From Eudorina sp. 2006-703-Eu-15 (taxonomy: Eukaryota > Chlorophyta > Chlorophyceae > Chlamydomonadales > Volvocaceae): a stretch of DNA of 64,000 nucleotides. The stretch lies in NCBI GenBank assembly GCA_003117195.1, contig BDSI01000041.1:782658-846657 (forward strand), read 5' to 3'. The notes under the pieces were generated by a model. It was not told the origin of the DNA. It did no database searches and saw only the letters and a list, made by a program, of their open reading frames with translations. Positions 47,909 to 60,000 of the stretch are shown piece after piece (within the stretch, counting starts at the first letter, position 1; every line of letters begins with the position of its first letter). The position numbers and the translations under genes were made by a program.

Positions 47909-50566
47909 GACAGGGGGGGGAGGGAGGGGGGCAGGGGGCCCTCCTCCTCCTCCTCCTCCTCCTCCTCCTGCTCAGGAGGAGCCGGCGACCATCTTCGGTG
48001 CAGTCCGCCGTTGCGGGTTAAAAAGAAAACCAGCCGTTATGCACGGGCGGCCTCCTTTCGCCGCCCCTCCCTGCGCTCCTGTAGCCGGGCCGTGCGGGGG
48101 CGGGGGTACGTGACGGCTCCCCCGTCGGTATCCCCGGGCTGTGCTGGCAGCCTGCTTTCTGGTCGGGGTGGTGGGCTCTAGCGACCCCCCCCTCCGCTGC
48201 GTGTCGTCTTTGTTCGGTGAGGGGAGGAGCTGGTGTGCGGGGAAGGGGGCGCGGCCCACTGATGCCCCGGAGGGCGTCAAGGCCTGTCCGATGCCCGCGT
48301 GTGAAGGGGCGTGGGTGGTCTTGGGGGTTTGCCGACCTCGGGGAGGTCACGTGGTGTTGAGTTTTAGGGTCTGGGGGGGTTGACCGGGAGGGGGGAAGAT
48401 CCCCTCCGGTATGTGCGGCTGCCGGTATGGGCCACGCAACGCAGGTGGGAGTGCCGGCCACGTCCTGCACGAGACCTGATGCGCGCTGTGGGCCGGTGTG
48501 GGCCGCTGTGGGCCGGCGGACCTGACACACAACGACCCACCCTCGTCCGCAGTCGGCCGTCGCGTTCGGGGCTCCGCAGCTGCGTGGATGTGGGGCGATG
48601 TGGGTAACCGGGTATTCAGCTTGGTGTGCTCCCGCGCCGTGTATCAACATGAAAAAGGGGGACAGGCCACCCCCGTCGCCTGCATGCCGTAATGGACAAA
48701 TGAACATGACTGGTTGCCGCCACATCGGCTCACGCCAGCACATGGCACGTGCACGTGTCTGTCTGTTCCTGCCCAGTGCGGACGGACGGACGGACGTACC
48801 TGAGGTTCCAGGCAGCCCAGCCCTTCGGTTGGCCGTCAAGACTGGCTGAGGCTGGTCACTGATGTAAGAAGGGAGGAAGCGGGGACTGACGAGACGAGAA
48901 ACACACCGACCACCGATCAAGCTGTCCGCTGTTGGTGGCGGTGAGAAGAACACGCGAGCGCCATGAGGCCACATACTTCTCGCGGGAGGGTGGCGGAAGG
49001 GAGCTTCGAGAGTGCGGAAACGGGCGGGAGCGCTGTCTTGGTAGAAAGGCCGTTACGAGAGACGAAACACCCTCAAAGAAGAGGGAAAAGCGCCGAAAGG
49101 GTGGTAATCGAAAGGCACGGAAGGCAGGGTAAGGCTCGTGATCTGTTCGGATCGTAGTCCCATTTATATCCTGACTCGTCTGCGTTAGAGGCATGGATAT
49201 GAACCGATGTGCACGAAACGAACCGGATGCTGAAATGAGTCGTTACAAGCCCGAAAACGGTTCTTGCAGCTGTGAGGAATTGCGGATGGAGGTACCACAG
49301 CCCACATTGCAGCTTGTCCTGGCTGCTTGGTCGCTTGGCCCCGAGCTCGATCAAAAGGGGGGAGGAGGTCCTTTCGTACCGTATCCCGAAACGGACACAA
49401 TCCCCTCTAGGGGGAAGGTAAAACAGACAAGAGGGGACGGAGGGGCTGCACTCCAGGGGGGTCCGCAGGGCAACAAGTCCACGCAGCGCAGAAATCCGTC
49501 GCGGCGCGGTGTGTGGTCCACAGCCTCCTCCCCTCCCCTCCCCTCCCCCAGGTCGTCCCAGCTACAGCCCTACAATACCACTTACCACACCACGACTACC
49601 AACGTACAAAAGGATGAAGCCCAACAGCAATCAATCCATTCCTGCGAGGGCGCCGTCTGATGGCCCCACCACCCCGGGTGGCGCAACTGTTCAGGACTTG
49701 AGAGACAATGGCGGCCCCACCTGCACGTCAACACAACCTGCTGCCGGACGCGACCGCGTCAAACAAACACCTGCCAGGGGGTTGGCTGCCTGGAGTGCCC
49801 CCCCCCCCCCCCGCACACGACGACGAGTTCCCCCACATCTGACCTGACACATCTGACCTGACACATCTGACTAGACCTGACATGACCTGACATCACCTGA
49901 CACTTGATAAGACCTGACCTGACGCCCATGCAATTACTGTACAATGCAACCCATCAGTGAGGGCAGCCCGAGTAAAAGACCGTCGTGCCGCGCCGGGGCG
50001 GGGCGGGGCGGGGCGGGGCGCGACGATACGGCGCCTCAACCACCGGGTTCCAAATGGGGCCCGATGAACCCGTTGCGGCTCCCGCCCGCCCGCCCGCCCG
50101 CCCGCCCCCCGCGTTGCGGCGCCGAGGGTGGAACTGACCTAGGGGTCAAACGTCTTGTGCCCCGACGGTGTTGCGGGGCCCCCCGGGACCGCACTGCACT
50201 GCACTGCACCGGACCAGAGTGTGCCACCGGGTGTGTTGGTTTTGGCTCCCCACCCCGACCCCAGCCCCGACCCCGACCCCGACACACGGACGCGCAAGCA
50301 GGGGCACCCACTCCACTCCACTGCAGCGCGGCAGCGAGCCTGCGCTCCTCCGGTGACCTAATCTGGTGGTGGTCGTGGGGGTGAGGGGCGGGAAGGGGAG
50401 AGAGGTGTTCGGGCCGTGCGATGCTGTCCCTTCCACTGCCCCACAACGGATGATGATGTGGCCCGGGAAGGGAAGGGAAGCCAGACGCCCGTGTCCTTCC
50501 ACGTCATGCGGTCGACATGGCAAAAAAATAAAACGTATCCATCCACCCACCCATCCGTAAAAGAAT

Positions 50567-50571
50567 TTACA
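50567..50571 (-). promoter_or_regulatory. Poly(A) signal TGTAA, giant gene
   Basis: TTACA on the plus strand, about 440 nt beyond the minus-strand stop at 51013, and the first such pentamer after that stop. It fits the volvocine TGTAA signal. Confidence 0.55.
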
Positions 50572-51012
50572 TTCATCCATCCATGCATCCATCCATCTAT
50601 CCGTACCTAGCATACCGCCCCCGTCCACCCCTCCACGCGCCCGTGCCCCTGTGGTGGCTCGTCCACAGCAGCCGTCGGCGGCGCAACTCGTGCGACGGCC
50701 GCGTGCCGACCCAAACACCGCTATTGGCACATCCCCCTCCCTCCTCCCCCCTTGGACCTCCCCCCCCGGTGACCTCCCTCCCTTGCCCGCCTTCCCTGCC
50801 GCCGCCCCCAGCCTCAGTGCCCTCCTGCCTGCCTGCCTTGCCGCTCCGGCGCACCTTCGCGACGCCCCTTTCCCCCCCTCCTGCAGCGTCCTTCAGCCTC
50901 CCGCAACCGTCCGACACCACGCGGCTGGCACCTGCACCTCCTCCTCCTCGGGCGGGGCACCCCCCTCCCGCCTCTTTAGCCTCTCCAGCCCCCTATAGCG
51001 GGCCCCTCTCCC

Positions 51013-54000
51013 CTACACGGCCGCACCGCTGTCCGCCGCCTCCTCCAGCCCCACCCAAGTGGGGTCCCCCTCCACCGCGGTTTGCCCCTCCGCGGACCGC
51101 TGTACCTCATCCCCTGACCCATGGGTCGGTCCAGCGGCGCTGCTGCCTACCGCCGGCCCCTGCTTACGGCCTTGCCTGCCTGACCCGTGGGCCTGCGCTC
51201 GGCCCCGGCCGTGACGCCCGCCGCCACCGCCGCCGCCACCACCACCGGAGCCACCCGGACCGCCGGTCGCGCCCACCTCCTCTGCCCTGCCCGCGGCGGC
51301 GGAGGCGGCAGCGGCGGCGCCCAGGCCGCATAGCCGCTGGTGCATCAGCGCCGCCGCCAACGCATGTCCGAACCAGCCCGCGATGTCGCCGTCGCTCCCG
51401 CCGCCGCCCGTGCCACCCGCGCCGCCGCCGCCGGCGGCGTCACCACCGACCCGCGCGGTCGTCCCCTCCGCCCCAGTCGAGGCGCATCCATTCCCCGGCT
51501 CCGGAACCCCACTGCCCCCACCGGACGAACCCCCACCGACCCACCGGTCCATCCCGGAACCCCCTCCCACCGCCTCCAGTGGTGGCCCCGCCGTGGCCGG
51601 CAGGGACACCGCCGCCGGCATCGCCGGCAGCAGCCCCGCCACCGCCGCCGCCGTCGGTCGCGAGACCGTCGAAGCCCCCGACCCGGCCCGCGATGTGGGA
51701 CCACCCGCGGCTGCCGCGGCGACGGCGGCGCAGCCGCCTCCCATCTCGACCTCCAGCGCATGCTGCGCTGGCGTGGCCCCACCGTTGCCGGAGCCGCCAG
51801 AGCCGCCGCCGCAGGTCCGCCTGCTGCTGCTGCTGCGGTGGTGGTGGTGGTGTGTCTTCTTGGCCTTGTTGGCTGCCAGTGCGGCGGTGGTCCTGGTCCA
51901 CAGGAGGGCCTGCAGCACCTCCTCGGGGCCCAGCTGCTGGAACGCCACCATCCAGGGCTTGGGCACCCAGGAGCCCTCCTGCCGGCCTGCGGGGGCGGAG
52001 GGTGGGGAGGGAAGGGGGGAGGGGGGGCGGAGGGTGGGGAGGGAAGGGGGAGGGGGGGCGGAGGGTGGGGAGGGAAGGGGGGGGTCGCGGGTGGGACACA
52101 CCCGTAGTGAATGGGTGCGGAGGGCGCGGCGCGGAGGGAGTGAGGGGGTCTACACGGGGAGAACTAGCGCAGGGGCGGCAGGGCAGGAAGGGAAGCCGCC
52201 GCCGGAGAGCAGCAGCAGGCCGGGCTGCCTGCTTGCTCCGTGGCCGGCGGTCCGCGGCCCCCTCGACGCCCACCCCTCTCGGCGGCGAGGGGCGACCCCT
52301 TTGGACCCTCCACTGACACCCCCTCGCTCACCCCCCCCCACACACATACACATACACACACTACCGCCATCGCCGTCGCCACCCGGGCCCCGGGTCCGGG
52401 CGCCCGCAGGCCGCCCTCCCGCCCTCCGCGCTGCCCCACTCACGGACGTTGTGCCAGGCGATCTCGTCCCCTCCCCACCACAGCCCGGGGTCGCGTGCGT
52501 GACACCAGAAGGGCGGCTCCGCGAACCCCTTGAACTGCAGCTCCACCCTGTCCCCTCCCTCCTCCTCGTCCACCACCTCCGCCAGGTACCACAGCCCGTT
52601 GGTCCGGTCCATGGCCATGGGGGTGGCGCCCACCCGCCGCCCAGCTGGCGGCGGAGCCGCCGCCGCCGCCGCCACCGCCGCCAGGCCGCGCGCGCCGGCG
52701 GGCGCCGCCGGCGGCGGAGCCGCCGTGGCCGTGGCCGTGGCCATAGCGGCGGCGGCGCAGCCGCCGCCGCCGTTGCCGCCGCCGCCGCTGGCGGCGGCGC
52801 TGGACGCCCTCGGGCTGACGAAGCCGGAGCTGCCGCGGGTGGGGAGGAGGTCTCCGCCGCCGCTGGAGGTGAGGTCGGCGGCAGCAGCGCCCAGACCGAT
52901 GCCGAGGCCCAGAGGACGGGGGGGCGGAACGGGGGCCGGCGGCTTCGCGACACAGGCCGCCGCGGCAGAGGTGCCGCCGCCGCCGCCGCACCCTTGGGGC
53001 AGCACCCCCTGCAGCACAGCCGGCACCGGCCAGGCGGCAAAGACTGACACAGGGGGGGCGGAGGAGGGGCCGCCCCCAGACGCGGCGGCCTCGGCCTCGG
53101 TCGTCGCGCAGACCCCGGTGGCGAGCGACACCTCAGCAGCGACCGCCGCCGCCGCCGCGACCGCCGCCACCGCCGCAGTACCCCCCGCCGCGGGCTCTGC
53201 AACCCCCGCAGCGGCATCCCCCGGGTCATCGGCGGCTCCGGCGGGGGCGTTGAGCCCCCGGGATAGGGGCTCAGGCCGGGCGGCTTGCGCGAGGGGGAGC
53301 TCGGCGTCGGCTGCGGTGCCGTTCTCCCAGGGCAGTTGCAGCCGTTCGGCCGCAGCGACCCGCGGCTCATCGGCTGCAGGCCGCCCAGGGGCATGCTTGG
53401 CGGCTGCAGGAGCTGCCACTGCGGCGGCTGCTGTGTCCGTCGCCGCTGCTGCTGTCGCGGTCGCGTCGGCGGCGGCCCGGGCGCTGACGCCCTCCTCGTC
53501 CGTACTGTAGTCCCCCGGAGGCCGTACCCTGCAGTACGACAACAATACACGGTATGAGTACATCTGCCGTACCCTTTGCACAACATCGCACGTTGCACTG
53601 AGAACCGACCTGTACACACACACACACACAATTTAAAGCGGGTAGCTGGTGGCTGCTTTGGGTGGGGCAAGGGTCCCTCGCCGAACACACACGCGGGTTT
53701 TGGTAGGTATACGGGCCTGGGTGGCTCTGGGTGGGCTTCTCATGCTGAACACACACACGCGGGAGGGGCGGGTATATTGCCACCTGGGATCGGGCGGGCG
53801 GGCGGGTTGCAATTCTAAACACACGCGGGAGAGGGTCCGGGGCCGGTTCCCCGCCAAACCCACCCCTGCCTTGCCTGCCTGCGGGAGACCACCCCCACCC
53901 GCACTCACAGCCAGTCCTCGCTCCCCCCCCCACCGAGACCTACACCTTAGGCCCGACCCTACACGCCCCCTGCCTGGCCGCCTGCCCACAGGAAGCACGC

Positions 54001-57000
54001 AAGAGGCCGATACACACCCTGCGGGGGACTCCCACCGCCACCGCCACGGCCACCGCCACACCGCCACCCACCCAGCCCTACCGCCACCCCCCCCCCCCAC
54101 CGCCCCCCCCCACACCCACCGGTAGTAGTAGGCGGTGAACCTCTCCACCCTGACCCGCTGCAGCACCGCCCCACTCGGGAACACCCGGTTGGCCACCTGC
54201 CCCATCAGCTCCCGGAAGTGAGGCGGGGCGGCCACCCGCCCGCAGACCGGAGGGCGGGAGACAGGCTCCGGCTCCGGAGGGGGCGGGGGCGGGGACGCGC
54301 GGGAGCCTAATCTGGCTATGATGGCATTTCGAGAGAGCCACAGCCCCGGGGGCTGATCCTGCGGACGGACGGACGGACGGACGGACGGACGGGGACCGGG
54401 TCGGGTCGGTCTGGTCGGTCTGGTCGGTCGGGTCGGTCGGGTCGGTCGGGTCGGTCGGGTCGGGTCGGGTCGGGTTGGGTTGGGTCGGGTCAAGGAGGAG
54501 GGGTACAGGAAATTGGTAGGCGAAGGTTAAACTGCGGGGAAAGGGGTGTGTGGGGTGGGGTGGGGGGAGGGCGGTACACAGCACCTGCAGGCGCTCGGCA
54601 GTTGCATGGGCCAAGCACGGAGCAGCGGTTGTTCGAGGGGACCCACCCACAGCGGCAGTGCGGTGATGGGGTCGTGTGTGGGGTCAGGGCAGCCGGTGGT
54701 GCTTGGGGGCCCTCTCCGAGGGATCCCCCGCCCCGGGGTTATCGCCCCCGCCCCCGCTACCCCGCCCCCGCTACCGCGCGTCTCGGCCGTACACTCGTAC
54801 ACTTCCCGATGTGTCTTCAAGCCGCCGCATCTCCGACCCGTCCGACCCCGTCCCACCCCTGCTGTCCCCCCCGTCATCCACGCCCCACCCCACAAACGGA
54901 TCCCCAGCTGCAACGGTCCGCACAGCCGGTCAGGACCAGCGAGCCCCCCACCCCCACCTGAAGCCCCGCCCACCCCCGCTTGGGTGAGCCAGTGCTTTCT
55001 CCGCTCCCACCCCCACCTGCAGGACCCGCAGCACCCGCTGTGCCAGTGCGCACCAGTCCTCCGAACTGACCCCCCCTGGCGCCATGAACTGGGGCTCCAG
55101 CGGCCGAGGCTCCGGGAGGGTGGGCGGCCGGGTACCGTCATGGACCAGATCCCGACTGCGGAGCACCGGCGGCGCGCGGCCGCGGTGGGGGCCCCGCGAC
55201 GCCGTCGCCGCCGCGTCCCCCCGTCGTGCTCTGAGCACCCCCTTGGTGCCGCCGGCCTGCCGCGGCCGCTGCTGCTGCCGCGGCTGCTTCTGCTGCTGCT
55301 GCCGCGGCTGCAGCCGTTGCCCCGGGCACTGGACGTCCTTGCGCCGCCACAGCGACGCTCCACAGCCGTGCTGCTGCTGCTGCTGCTGCTGCGGCGGCGG
55401 CGGCGACTGCGGCGGCGTTGCCGCCTCGGCATCCCCCGCGATCGCCGATGCCGCCGCGGCGGCGGCGCCCGCCCGTGGCTGCGGCGGCCGCGCGGCCACC
55501 GGCGGCGACCTGGCGGGGGCGCACCCCGCCACCGGCCCCATCGTCGGGCGCTCCCGCGGGCCCCTCGCCACCGCCGCCGCCGTCGTCCCGTCCACCTCCG
55601 GACGGAGCCGCTTCCCCGCCGACGAGGAGCCGGGCGGGTCCAGAGACTTCCACACCCGCTCCGCCGCCAGTGCAGCCGCGCGCGGGGTGCGGCCGCCCCG
55701 CGGCTCTGCGGCCAACGGCGCCGCGGCGGCGGCCCCCGGGCCGCCGTCGTATGATCCGCCTGCATGTCCCGACGGCCAGGCGCGGCAAGGCGACCCCTGC
55801 CGCGGAGCCGCCGCCGCGCCGCCGCCGCCACCGCTGCCGCCACGCAGCCCTTGGTCCTTTGGCGGCCGCCCGGCGGGGCGGTCGCCCTCTTCGCGGGCCG
55901 GTGGCGAGTCCTTCCCGCCAGCGGCGTCCCCATGGAGGCGGTTGTGACCCTCGGATAGCCGCTCCGGAGCCACCGCAGGGGCTGCTACGGCCGGTTGTGA
56001 GGGAACCCCAGGGGCAGTAGCAGCCTGTGGTGCTACAGCACCCGTAGCAGTAGCAGCAGCGGCAGCAGCAGCTGCAGCCGCTGCTGTCGCTGTTTCATGC
56101 CCCGTCCTCGCTGCTGGTGCAAACTGTTCAGCAGCCATCGGCCGCAGGACGGGCGCGGCGGCCGCCGGGGCCGTCGGCTCCTCGGAGATTCCTGACAATG
56201 ACCCATGGGTCGGATGCCCGATTGCGCACGCCGCCGGTGCGGAAGCCGCCGCTGCTGCTGCTGCTGCTGCTCTTCCTACTCCCGCTGCTGCTCCTGTCGT
56301 CGTGGCTGCTGCTGCCGCTGCTGCGGATCCAAAGGGCATCCCCGGCTCCTGTCCCTGCGACGGCGCTCCAGGATGGCCCTGGAGAGCCCCACCTCCACCG
56401 CCCGGCGCCGTGTCGCCCGCTGTCACCGGATGCCCTCCGCGGCCTCCCGCCACGCGCGCCAGCCGCGTCCGATGCCGCACCTGCTCAATGCGCACCACCG
56501 CGCCCTGGGAGACCGGCCCGGGGGCCGCACCGCAGTGCCCACTGCCGGGCTGCGGCGACTGCAGCGGCGGCTGTGCCGTCGCAGCTGCCGTCGTTGCCCG
56601 GTCTGGAGCCGGGGACGCGGCGTCACCGTCCTGGGACCGGCCCCAGTCCTGCGGCGCAACGCCCCCGGGCAGAGACCCTTGCGGCGGCTGCTCTAAGTCT
56701 GGTTGAGGTTGCGGTTGCGGCTGTGGCTGCGGCTGTGCGACCTCCCGCCGGAGGAGCGGTGGCGGCTGGGGCTGTGGTTGGGGATGCGGCAGGTGGCATG
56801 CCGCCGGCCGCAGCTGCCCTTCCGGGGCTCCAGGGGGGGGCTCCTGGCCCAAGCTGGCCAGCACCTGCGCGGCGAGTGGACGGTCCCCACCGCCTCTGAC
56901 TCACCACTTGTTCCAATTCCCTCCCCCACCAGCTGCCAGTAAGCACAGCCACAACCGGGATCACGGTGCTAAGAGCAACGTAGCAGGCGAGGCTGGGCCG

Positions 57001-60000
57001 GATGTGGCCCACCCCAACCGCACACCGCACTTCCCCGGTCGCGCCACCTTGCCAAAACCCCTTGCAAAACCCCCTTGAAGACACTACACACACCGCGCCC
57101 AGACCCCTGGGCCGGGGCCTCAGCCGACCGAACACCACCCACCCACCTGGAGCACCTCCTCATCGTCCAACCCGTCCAGCTGCTGAGTCAGGTCCACCAG
57201 GGCATTCGATATCAGGCGCGCCAGCTCGCACCGCGCGGCCGCGGCCCCGCTGCTGCGGCTGTCGGCGGTCGGGCAGAAGGCGCTGCTGCCGCTGCCGCCC
57301 TCGGCCCGGGCGAGGGCAGGCGCAGCGGCGGCGCCGCCGCCGCCGCCGGGGCCCAGCCGCGCCAGTGCTGATGTCACCGCGCCCAAACACGTCGCCGTCG
57401 GGGCCCCGTCCGCGCCCTGCGGCCGCACCTCAGCGCCTGCCCTCCGCCGCACGCTGCCCGGCCCTGGATTCCCTGGAGCGTCTCCGGTCCGTACGGCAGC
57501 ATCTGTACAGCGGTCCAGAGGGACCTGGGGCTGGGTCATTTCGGCGCCCGCGGCCGCGGCCGCCGCAGCCGCGGCGGCGCGCGCCGACGGCGGCCGCCGC
57601 GCGGGCATCATCCCAAACAGCGCCGTACAAGCCGCCGCCTCTAACGCCATCAACCCGGGGCGCGGCGCTTCGTCTTCCGGCGGTCCCGGTCGCCGCCACC
57701 GCCACCAGGAGGGCGGTGGCTGGGACACCACCGTGGGGTGCGACCCCCGGGTCACATCGGGTCGCTGTCGCTGTTCCCGCTGCGGCTGGTTTGGCAGCGG
57801 CGATGGCGGCGGCTGGCCACAACCCGGGGACCCGCCCGGCCCCGGCCCCGCCGCCGTCCTCGCGTCGGCCCCCGGACCACGACTCAAGCTCGGCGTCACG
57901 CCCCCAGCACTGCCACTGCCGCCCTGTCCAGTCCCTGCCACAGCCCCGGGTACGATGCGCCGCCGCTTCCGGGGCCGCGGCACCGCGACCCCCGGGTGGA
58001 GCCCACCCGCGCCGCCGCCGCCGTACAGCACCCGCACCACTGCCGGCGGCGCGCCCACCAGTTCGCCCAGGGGCACCAGCAGCGCCTGCCGCTGCCGCTG
58101 CCCGGCAGGCTGTCCCTGGGCTTGGGGCGGCGCCGTCGCCCGCGGCTGCTGCTGCTGTTGGTGCTGTTGGTGCTGTTGGTGCTGTTGCTGCTGTTGCTGC
58201 TGTTGCTGCTGGTGTTGTTGTTGCGGTCGGTCGCGTTGCACTGCATCTTGCAGCTGATCTTTTCCGGCTGTGTGAACCTGTTTCGCCCGGTCCTGGTCCG
58301 GGTCCGGGTCCCGCAGCCGCCGTCGGCTGGGACACTTTGACCGCTCCAGGTCTTGGTGGTGCGGCGGCAGCTGTGGCGGTTGCTGGGGCTGCTGCTGGTG
58401 CCGCTGTGGTTGCTGGTGTGGTGGCAGTTGCTGCTGTTGCTCTTGGTGGGTCGTCTGGCGAGGTTGGGGAGGCTCTAGGTGCATCTGCTGCTGTGCTTGG
58501 GCCGGACTGGGCACCACCACCCGGGCCGGTGCCGGGGAGTCCAGCGATCCACGCGGCCGCTGCTGCGCCTGCTGCACTGCCTCCCCCAGTAATTGCTGCG
58601 ACGGTTGCTGCGGCAGTTGAAGCGACGGTCGCTGTGGAAGTTGCTGCGGCAGTTGCTGCGACGGGTGTTGCGGCAGTTGCTGCGGCGCATCCCGCTGCCC
58701 CGGCGCCAGTCCCCCTGACCCGCCGCCACCATTTCCTTCCTCGACCGCGGGCAGCACAGCCCCCTCCACATCACTCCCACCCGGCGAGTCCGGCGCCGCC
58801 CGCGTCTCCCTTCCGGCCAATGAGCCCAGCTCGCCGCCACCCTCCAGCTCCTCACGGCCCAGCGACAGCCGCATCCCCTGGGGGCTCGCCCCGTGGGTCA
58901 CATCCCCCGCTACTGCCGGCTTTCCACCGCCCGCTGCACCCGCGCCGCCCGACGGCTCCTCCCGGCGGCCGGCCGCATACCCCGCCTCCTCGGGCTCCTG
59001 CCCGGGATGCCGGGGCGAGGGGCTGAGCGCCAATGACGTCCCCACCGTGAGATCCGGAACGGGGTGCGGCGGCTGCGGCGCCGCCGCCGCCGTCGCCGCC
59101 GCCGGCGGCGACAACGAGGCGTACCCCGCCGGAACGGCCGCAACTCCGGAAGCAGTGCTGGCGCCGGCGTCTGCAGCGACGGCTGCGGCCGCTGGGTGGG
59201 TCCTGGTTGCAGGTCCCCCGCTGCCTGCCGCGGCGCGGTTGTTCCCGCCGCCGGTGCCCTCGCCCGGTGCTGGGTGCGAGTGGACCTGCGCAGCCGCCTC
59301 CAGGGCGACAGGCGGGCCGGTTGAGGGCGCCGCCGACTGGTGCAGCGCACCGTGCCCTGGCGGCCTCCCGACCTCCACCTCTCGGGGTGCCCCCGGTTGC
59401 CCTGGAGGCGCGGCCGCCGCCGGCGCGGCAGCCTCCGCCGCTTTCGTCAGCCTCCGTTTCTTCCTCGCCCGCGGCTCGGCGTCCACCGCCGAGCGCCCAG
59501 CAGCGACGGCACAGCCACCACCACCACCACCACCACCTGCTGCAACTGCAACGGCGGCAGGACAGCCACCCAGGCCGTGACCTGCATCCTCTGCCCTCGC
59601 GCCACCGAGGCTGCCGCCGCCGCCGCTCGTGCTGGTGCTCGTGGGAGTGGCAGTGCCGCCGCGGGCAATCTCGCCGGCCCGCCTACCACCGGCGCCCCTG
59701 CCGTCCCGGGCACCGCCACCACCGCCACCACTGCCGCCGCTGGATAACTCCGAGTGCCCCTCGCTGTCGGCCCCGCTGTCCCCGTAGCTTCCTGGAATGC
59801 TGCTGCCGCCGTCGCCGTCGCTGTCACAGCCGGAGTCCATCTCATCGTCCGTGTCCGACAGCCCCGTACTGTCCTCCAGCCACTGCAATCTCAACTTGTC
59901 CGCCATTAACGTCGACCTCCGACCCAGGCCGCCGCTGCCGCTGCCGCCGCCGCCGCCTCCGGCCCCGCCGCTGCTGGCGCGCTCGATGCCGCCCGCGGTC

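Larger units (their letters stand above)
44048..50566. other. Repeat-rich convergent spacer, no confident gene
   Basis: Lies between the ends of two convergent genes. It holds GGAT/GATA tetranucleotides (44098-44290), CAACA repeats (45300-45335), the ACTGGTCGGT decamer tract, TG/AC tracts at 46545-46620 and 47101-47124, TTTAGATA-type module sequence near 47200-47260, CTC triplets (47940-47970), GGGCC repeats near 48490 and GACCTGACA repeats (49850-49925). Open frames here lack splice support and domains. One coding-like segment is listed separately. Confidence 0.45.

Noticed and set aside
48018..48974. 318-codon minus-strand open frame
   Set aside because: Composition is unbiased toward coding, there is no domain, and it spans several simple-repeat patches.
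56117..59580. Plus-strand open frames of up to several hundred codons across the giant gene
   Set aside because: They are shadows of the Gln/Gly/Pro-rich minus-strand exons, with no domain and no splice support.
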